Shown: one piece after another, positions 14,049 through 17,834 of the stretch
Position numbering within the stretch: position 1 is the first letter of the stretch
Layout: each line of letters starts with the position of its first letter
From: Paracoccus sp. SCSIO 75233
GTDB taxonomy: Bacteria; Pseudomonadota; Alphaproteobacteria; Rhodobacterales; Rhodobacteraceae
Reading direction: 5' to 3'
Assembly: GCF_027912675.1 (NCBI RefSeq)
Contig: NZ_CP115767.1
Span: forward strand, 1 to 17,834
Length of the DNA stretch: 17,834 nt
Notes under the pieces: model-generated
The model's input: only the letters and a program-made list of their open reading frames with translations
The model's database searches: none
What the model was told of the DNA's origin: nothing
Translations under genes and position numbers: made by a program

Positions 14049-14102
14049 TTGAACCCCCTCGGAATTTGGCCTTGCAAGCCTTTGATTTTGCTGGTGCGGA
14101 TT

Positions 14103-14136
14103 TTGTCCTGAACAGACTAATGACTAACAAGGACAA
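14103..14136. promoter_or_regulatory. Putative res subsite of the Tn3 element
   Basis: TTGTCCT at 14103-14109 and AGGACAA at 14130-14136 are perfect inverted arms spaced as in a resolvase dimer binding site (34 bp in total). It lies in the 94-bp gap between the divergent tnpR and tnpA genes, where res sites and both promoters are found in this transposon family. Only this subsite was clear by eye. Confidence 0.5.
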
Positions 14137-14142
14137 TCCCAC

Positions 14143-15315
14143 ATGCCAAGACGCTCTATTCTGACCGCGCGCCAACGCGCGGCGTTGATCGACCTTCCAA
14201 AAAACGACGCCAGCATCCTCCACCACTACACGCTGTCGGATCATGACATCGAAATCATTCGGACCCGTCGCCATGCACGCAATCGCCTCGGCTTTGCTCT
14301 TCAGCTTTGTGCGTTCCGGTATCCTGGCCGACTGTTGGTGTCGGGTGAGGTCATTCCGGAGGCCGTCAGTCGCTTCATCGCCGCACAGCTTGGCGAAGAG
14401 ATGGATGAGCTTTCCCATTACGCTGAGACCGACGTAACGCGGCGAAGGCATCTGGTCGATTTGCGTCAGGTCTACGGCTTCAGGATGTTTTCCGGTCACC
14501 GCGCACGCGAGCTGAAGGCCTGGCTGGCGGGCGAGGCGGAGAACGCGACCACCACCCTGCGCGCCTTCAAATCCCTTGGTGCCGCCTTGCTCGACGCCAG
14601 AAGCGATGGCGCGTCCTTGGATCATGCGACGGAGTTGGCCTGCGGGTGGGAACGGCTGGAAGGGTTGGTGGCCACTGCCGCCGAGTTGACGGACACGATG
14701 GCCGCTGACCCCTTGGCGCATGTTGGCCAAGGCTATCACCAGTTCCGGCGCTATGCCCCGCGCATGCTGCGCGCGTTGGATATCCAGGCGGCGGGTGTCA
14801 CTGCGCCCTTGCTGCAGGCCAGCACACTGATCGCGGGCGATGAGAGACCCGAGACACCACCGGTTGGCTTCCTGCGGCGCGGCTCGAAATGGCACCGCCA
14901 TCTGAATGTCCAGGAGGAAGATGGCCACCGGCTCTGGGAAGTGGCGGTGCTGTTCCATCTACGGGATGCGTTCCGCTCCGGCGATATCTGGGTGCCTCAT
15001 TCCCGACGCTACAGCGATCTGAAACAGGCTTTGGTTCCAGTCGAGGCGGTGAAGGACATACCAAGACTGGCCGTGCCGCTCGATCCGGAAGCCTGGCTTG
15101 CCGACCGTAAGGCACGCATGACCGACGGCCTGGCGCGGCTGGCCAAGGCAGCGCGTGCGGGGGCCATCCCCGGCGGCTCGTTCGAGAACGGCATCCTGAA
15201 ACTCGACCGCCTGAGCGCCGCGGTGCCCGAAGAGGCGGACGAGCTGGTGCTCGATCTCTACGACCGACTGCCCGCCATATGCCTTGGAAAATCAGACGGT
15301 TTTCGAGCTGACTAG
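14143..15315 (+). pseudogene. tnpA: Tn3-family transposase TnpA, N-terminal fragment
   Basis: The open frame encodes 390 residues, whereas intact Tn3-family transposases have about 950-1000. Seen: the N-terminal RRSILTARQRAALIDLPKND and LSDHDIEIIRTRRHARNRLGF, then FALQLCAFRYPGRLL and LGEEMDELSHYAETDVTRR, typical of the DUF4158 DNA-binding region. Similarity ends around LVLDLYDRLPA (about residue 378); the last ~10 residues are foreign read-through to TAG. The catalytic DDE domain is absent, so this is not a working transposase. It could still bind the transposon end, and in principle interfere with a related intact element, though nothing shows this. Confidence 0.9.
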
Positions 15316-15375
15316 TATGCGAAGAAAGCGCCCTTATTTCCTGCCACCTTCACCCTTTGTCTAAATCTGCCTATT

Positions 15376-15987
15376 TTAGAAATGGCCTGAGAGGCGGTTC
15401 AGGTGATCCATGATCCCGACCAGGGCGCGATCTGAGAGGGCGTCGTGTTCCCGGCAAAGCCGCTCATAAGTGCGCCAGTGCATTCCCTTAGGCTTGCCCC
15501 AGTCGCCGCCTTCTAGGACGCCACCAGGCCAGCCCATCTTGTCGCGGATGCGATCTGCCCGCCGTGCCGCTCGATCCCCCGGCTTTTCGCGTTGAGAGGG
15601 GTAGGCCAGCCGGTAGCAATGGCGGCACGCAAAGATTGCCCCGCCGTAGAGGATGGCGACCCGGCGACCACAGCCCCGAGCTGGGCAGAGGAACCAATGC
15701 CGCTCGCCGCCCATGTGGCAGGGCGTGGTATCGAGATAGACGGGATAGCGTTCGGGTTGCCATTCCCCGCCTCGATCCCGTTGGCGATAGTCCAGGATCA
15801 CGCGCCCAGGCTCTGACTGGACATTGATCGAGCCTGTCACCTCGCCACCGCGCGACCAGGTAATGCGGCGGCTGATCCCGGAATCCAGAAGCCCCTCACG
15901 TTTCAGCCACCGAATGTCGATCGAGCGGTAATCGTCCGTTGTGTCTGCTCCGAACTGCCAGTGTCGCCCGCTACCGATCCCGCCCAT
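15376..15987 (-). CDS. Zinc-ribbon protein of unknown function
   Basis: A 203-residue protein. It starts MGGIGSGRHWQFG, a start I recognise from uncharacterised proteins found on alphaproteobacterial plasmids, phages and islands. A beta-rich middle (ITWSRGGEVTGSINVQ, RVILDYRQRDRGGEW) leads to a likely zinc ribbon: Cys101 and Cys106 in CPARGCGRR, and Cys121 and Cys124 in CRHC. The C-terminal half is basic (RAARRADRIRDKMGW, KGMHWRTYERL). A nucleic-acid-binding role is plausible but not established. It lies downstream of the HUH protein gene on the same strand with a 157-bp gap, and probably belongs to the same module. Confidence 0.75.
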   Translation of the reverse strand: MGGIGSGRHWQFGADTTDDYRSIDIRWLKREGLLDSGISRRITWSRGGEVTGSINVQSEPGRVILDYRQRDRGGEWQPERYPVYLDTTPCHMGGERHWFLCPARGCGRRVAILYGGAIFACRHCYRLAYPSQREKPGDRAARRADRIRDKMGWPGGVLEGGDWGKPKGMHWRTYERLCREHDALSDRALVGIMDHLNRLSGHF

Positions 15988-16144
15988 GCCTCACCTCAGA
16001 TTTTGCCGAAATCATTTGGAAACTTGCCCGGTATCGGTTTGGCCATACGGTTTTCGGAAGATACACCAACCTCAGATACCGCCTGAGAGGCACTGAGAAG
16101 CCCGTAGAGCGCCATTGGGCGATTTTGGCACCCTTACCCATACC

Positions 16145-17242
16145 TCAAGCCCTCACGCCGCTTAAATCGCCGCTCTGACGCGCTTTCATGGCCTGTTTGA
16201 GCGGACGGGCAATATCGAACCGTTTCTTGAGTGCTGTCGTGCCCCTGATCTGACCTTGCGGCGCGTCGTATCTGCCAGACCTTTCGCGGCCACCGAACGC
16301 CTGGCCCCGGACCAGCTTGCGGGTGTTGGGGACCAGATTGCCGCGAAACATACGTTCAGACGGTTCGCCCTTCCCGAGATAGGCGGCGAGGTAGAAGCCG
16401 GATCGTTCCGGGTGCGTGTCTTTCGCCAGATGCCACGACCGCCAGACGCTACACGCGAACTCGCCCTCTGTCCGGCCCTGAGACTTGGTGCGGGGAGTGT
16501 GGTCTAAAGGTTCGCCGAGAAGATCGGAGAGGTAGGCCCCGATGGCATTTTGCTTTCCGCGCGGCAGATGAAAGGCAAGGTGCCAGTGTTCGCCCAGCTC
16601 TGAGGTTGTTTCGCGGACCCAAAGATACAGGAAGCCACCGCCGCAACGGGCACCAATCCATTTTCTCAGCAACTCGACCAGGTAGCCGATCCGCTCGACG
16701 GGTGATTGTGCAAAGAGCGGATTGGCGTTGTCGTGATGGTAAAGCGATGACCAGCGAACCGTAAGAAGTGTGTTGATCGGAAAACCGAGGATGGCAGCAC
16801 ATTTCGCCGCTTCGATGAATTTGGCCTGAGACCCGACCGGCAAACCGTCCGTGCGCTTTGCCGGCGGCTGAACTGTTCTGGCGGTTTCGCCGACCAACAC
16901 GTCCGGCGGGCGGGCTGCGGCTGCGGGGATGGATGCCGCCCCTTGCCCGGCCTTGTTCGCTAGTGTGCTCCTTTGTGGGTTCTGGTGGGAACCATACGGT
17001 ATAGGTAACGCGCGAGCTATATATATAGGCCGCTTCCGTAACTCGGGCGTTTCAGCCGTTCCGTTTGAACCTGATGCGGTAAATTGCGTGTCCAGTTTCT
17101 TAACCTCGATGCGCCCGCCGTTCCTCCCATTTCGACCGGGCGAGATGTTGTTAGTGGATGGTGCTGCCTCTGGTTTCGTTCTCAGCAAACCATGCTTCTG
17201 CCGCTTCCTTTCGGATGCGTTGAATGCCGCCAATGGTGACAA
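16145..17242 (-). CDS. Putative HUH-family replication/nicking endonuclease
   Basis: A frame of 365 residues. The C-terminal ~230 look like a rolling-circle-type HUH enzyme, which nicks DNA and joins to its 5' end through tyrosine. Seen: FLYLWVRETTSELG at 204-217 followed by EHWHLAFHLP at 218-227, where His219-Trp-His221 fits the HUH metal site. SGFYLAAYLGKG at 281-292 has Tyr284 and Tyr288 in a YxxxY arrangement like motif III of rolling-circle Rep proteins. The N-terminal ~130 residues are low in complexity, include a TATATATATA run in the DNA and may not be translated. The only start for the long form is TTG 17242, overlapping the HTH gene by 92 bp, so the true start is uncertain. Inovirus- or microvirus-like Rep, relaxase and plasmid Rep are all possible. 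Confidence 0.6.
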   Translation of the reverse strand: MSPLAAFNASERKRQKHGLLRTKPEAAPSTNNISPGRNGRNGGRIEVKKLDTQFTASGSNGTAETPELRKRPIYIARALPIPYGSHQNPQRSTLANKAGQGAASIPAAAARPPDVLVGETARTVQPPAKRTDGLPVGSQAKFIEAAKCAAILGFPINTLLTVRWSSLYHHDNANPLFAQSPVERIGYLVELLRKWIGARCGGGFLYLWVRETTSELGEHWHLAFHLPRGKQNAIGAYLSDLLGEPLDHTPRTKSQGRTEGEFACSVWRSWHLAKDTHPERSGFYLAAYLGKGEPSERMFRGNLVPNTRKLVRGQAFGGRERSGRYDAPQGQIRGTTALKKRFDIARPLKQAMKARQSGDLSGVRA

Positions 17243-17345
17243 CGGCGGGTGTTGCGCCTTGGCGCTTGAGTTTGTGCCAAGTGGATCGGCTAATACCTAC
17301 GGCCTGACAGAAGTCAGCCACGGTGAGCAGGGGTGAAATGTCCAT
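17151..17345 (-). CDS. Small excisionase/AlpA-like helix-turn-helix protein
   Basis: A 64-residue protein with one winged HTH domain: LTVADFCQAVGISRSTWHKLKRQG at residues 7-30 is the HTH and recognition helix, and VVTIGGIQRIRKEAAEAWF at 35-53 the wing and following helix. This pattern is typical of AlpA-like regulators and excisionases of phages and integrative elements. It is the first gene of the minus-strand module, before the HUH protein gene (overlapping in another frame if the long HUH form is used) and the zinc-ribbon gene. It probably regulates the module; no integrase is encoded in the window, so an excision role is less likely. Confidence 0.75.
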   Translation of the reverse strand: MDISPLLTVADFCQAVGISRSTWHKLKRQGATPAVVTIGGIQRIRKEAAEAWFAENETRGSTIH

Positions 17346-17434
17346 ATCTTGCGGTCCGTGTGTGAGCAGATACGAGCCATTGTAGTGTTTTGGCCGCTAC
17401 AGATCAAGGAACAAAGGTCGAACATGGCAAAAAT

Positions 17435-17466
17435 TATGCGATTACGTAAATCCGCATTTATGCTGC
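17435..17466 (+). promoter_or_regulatory. Third cluster of 8-bp phased boxes, near the origin
   Basis: Four consecutive octamers, TATGCGAT, TACGTAAA, TCCGCATT and TATGCTGC, follow the pattern of the clusters at 1995 and 2942. TACGTAAA is identical to a box in the first cluster. It lies between the HTH gene start and the iterons, where a partition complex or a regulator of the minus-strand module could bind. Confidence 0.5.
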
Positions 17467-17573
17467 GAACGTTCTTCTTCTTTTTCTTCTAGAATCTTCT
17501 TACTTCGCAGCCTGTAACGCTATGATCTGCAATGTAAAATCAACCAAACTCTTAGGAATCGGGCGAGGACGGA

Positions 17574-17634
17574 TTAGTTTTGGGGCGGTTATCGCTTAGT
17601 TTTGGGGCGGTTATCGCTTAGTTTTGGGGCGGTT
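17574..17634 (+). repeat. Tandem iterons, 22-bp unit
   Basis: TTAGTTTTGGGGCGGTT starts at 17574, 17596 and 17618, with spacing of exactly 22 bp. The first two copies continue with ATCGC and are complete, while the third stops at the 17-bp core. Direct repeats of two helical turns next to a Rep_3 gene are the expected Rep binding sites of the origin. Confidence 0.88.
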
Positions 17635-17735
17635 TGTACGCCACCTGGATCGAGACACAAAACCTTGCCTCTGGCACGGCTTTACTCTTAGCTTTTGGCG
17701 AATCGCCAGCTAACGGAAAGCCATTGTCGGAATCG

Positions 17736-17752
17736 AACCGCCCCAAAACTAA
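17736..17752 (-). promoter_or_regulatory. Inverted iteron core upstream of rep (probable Rep autoregulation site)
   Basis: AACCGCCCCAAAACTAA is the exact reverse complement of the 17-bp iteron core at 17574, 17596 and 17618. It lies 31 bp before the rep ATG and is followed by TAATAA, a possible -10 region, with a weak TTGTCG further upstream. In iteron plasmids such a promoter-proximal inverted copy lets Rep repress its own gene. Confidence 0.7.
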
Positions 17753-17783
17753 TAATACGCGGACGCTCGATGTCGCCCCGAAC

Positions 17784-17834
17784 ATGGGCGAGATGGTGAA
17801 ACCTGCCGAGTTGATCGAGGTGAAGGGCGCGTCC
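17784..17834 (+). CDS. rep: 5' end of the Rep_3 replication initiator (continues at base 1)
   Basis: The first 17 codons of rep, beginning MGEMVKPAELIEVKGAS and running in frame into AGG CTG ACG at base 1. This join is the main evidence that the molecule is circular. ATG 17784 was chosen because family members usually start a few residues before the ELIE(V/I)KGA motif; ATG 17793 is an alternative. No good ribosome binding site is visible before either. The frame is also open upstream to about 17630, but that stretch contains the inverted iteron and reads unlike the family. The inverted iteron ends 31 bases before the ATG, which suggests that Rep represses its own gene. Confidence 0.85.
   Translation, partial: MGEMVKPAELIEVKGAS

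Larger units (their letters stand above)
13409..15285. mobile_element. Truncated Tn3-family transposon
   Basis: A left-end fragment of a Tn3-family element: inverted repeat at 13409, resolvase gene on the minus strand, res-like site, then the transposase gene on the plus strand cut after about 380 codons. The right inverted repeat and the catalytic half of the transposase are missing, so it cannot move by itself. The right limit near 15285 is where the transposase similarity stops and is approximate. The element separates the catabolic cargo from the HUH module. Confidence 0.85.
17346..17783. other. Replication origin region (iteron type)
   Basis: A 438-bp stretch without a clear gene between the divergent HTH gene and rep. 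From left to right it contains a phased box cluster (17435-17466), a pyrimidine-rich run of TTC units (17471-17490), AT-rich sequence, the tandem iterons (17574-17634), a 13-bp dyad TGGCGAATCGCCA (17696-17708) and an inverted iteron (17736-17752) just before rep. No convincing DnaA box was found by eye. The layout is that of a Rep_3-type theta origin. Confidence 0.75.

Noticed and set aside
14005..14958. Long minus-strand frame opposite tnpA
   Set aside because: Shadow of the transposase fragment in high-GC DNA; the transposase frame has clear family motifs.
15939..16178. 79-residue plus-strand frame between the zinc-ribbon and HUH genes
   Set aside because: Overlaps the antisense start of the zinc-ribbon gene and has no ribosome binding site or recognised motif.
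17424..17492. Tiny frame MAKIMRLRKSAFMLRTFFFFFF with an AAGG upstream
   Set aside because: Only 22 residues, ends in six Phe from a TTC run, and overlaps the phased box cluster. More likely origin DNA than a gene, although a small peptide cannot be excluded.
17574..17634. Iterons considered as a CRISPR array
   Set aside because: The units are directly abutting without spacers and lie beside a rep gene, so they are iterons.

Overview
The window reads as one complete small circular plasmid, linearised inside its own replication gene. The last 51 bases (from the ATG at 17784) continue in frame into base 1, giving a single 260-residue Rep_3-type initiator. High GC, codon use, the TRAP transporter, the type of partition ATPase and the small plasmid genes suggest an alphaproteobacterium, most likely a Rhodobacteraceae (Roseobacter or Paracoccus relative). 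This host assignment is inference.

Backbone (17346-17834 joined to 1-3343). An iteron origin (tandem 22-bp repeats at 17574-17634 and an inverted copy at 17736-17752) precedes rep. Then come a small lipoprotein, a serine recombinase on the minus strand, a type Ib ParA ATPase overlapping a ribbon-helix-helix (RHH) partner, and a 5' remnant of what looks like a type IIG restriction-modification gene. Three clusters of boxes repeating every 8 bp (1995-2066, 2942-2973, 17435-17466) flank the partition genes and the origin. They are good candidates for the centromere and operator of the RHH protein.

Cargo (3340-13122). A LysR regulator is followed by a tightly coupled nine-gene run on the same strand: TRAP transporter (dctP, dctQ, dctM), MmgE/PrpD protein, MaoC-like hydratase, acyl-CoA dehydrogenase, second MaoC-like hydratase, class III CoA-transferase and a malyl/citramalyl-CoA lyase-type enzyme. 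Together they can take up a small branched dicarboxylate, make its CoA ester, oxidise and hydrate it, and cleave it to central metabolites. The gene set resembles itaconate, mesaconate or methylsuccinate catabolism. The operon is cut 15 codons into etfB, the electron acceptor partner expected for the dehydrogenase.

Right part (13409-17345). A broken Tn3-family transposon keeps its left inverted repeat, its resolvase (apparently CTG-started) and a res-like site, but only the first ~380 residues of the transposase. Beyond it, on the minus strand, lies a three-gene module: a small excisionase/AlpA-like HTH protein, a putative HUH endonuclease (HWH and YxxxY motifs) and a zinc-ribbon protein of unknown function. 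This looks like a second replication or satellite-type module on a plasmid that already has a theta initiator.
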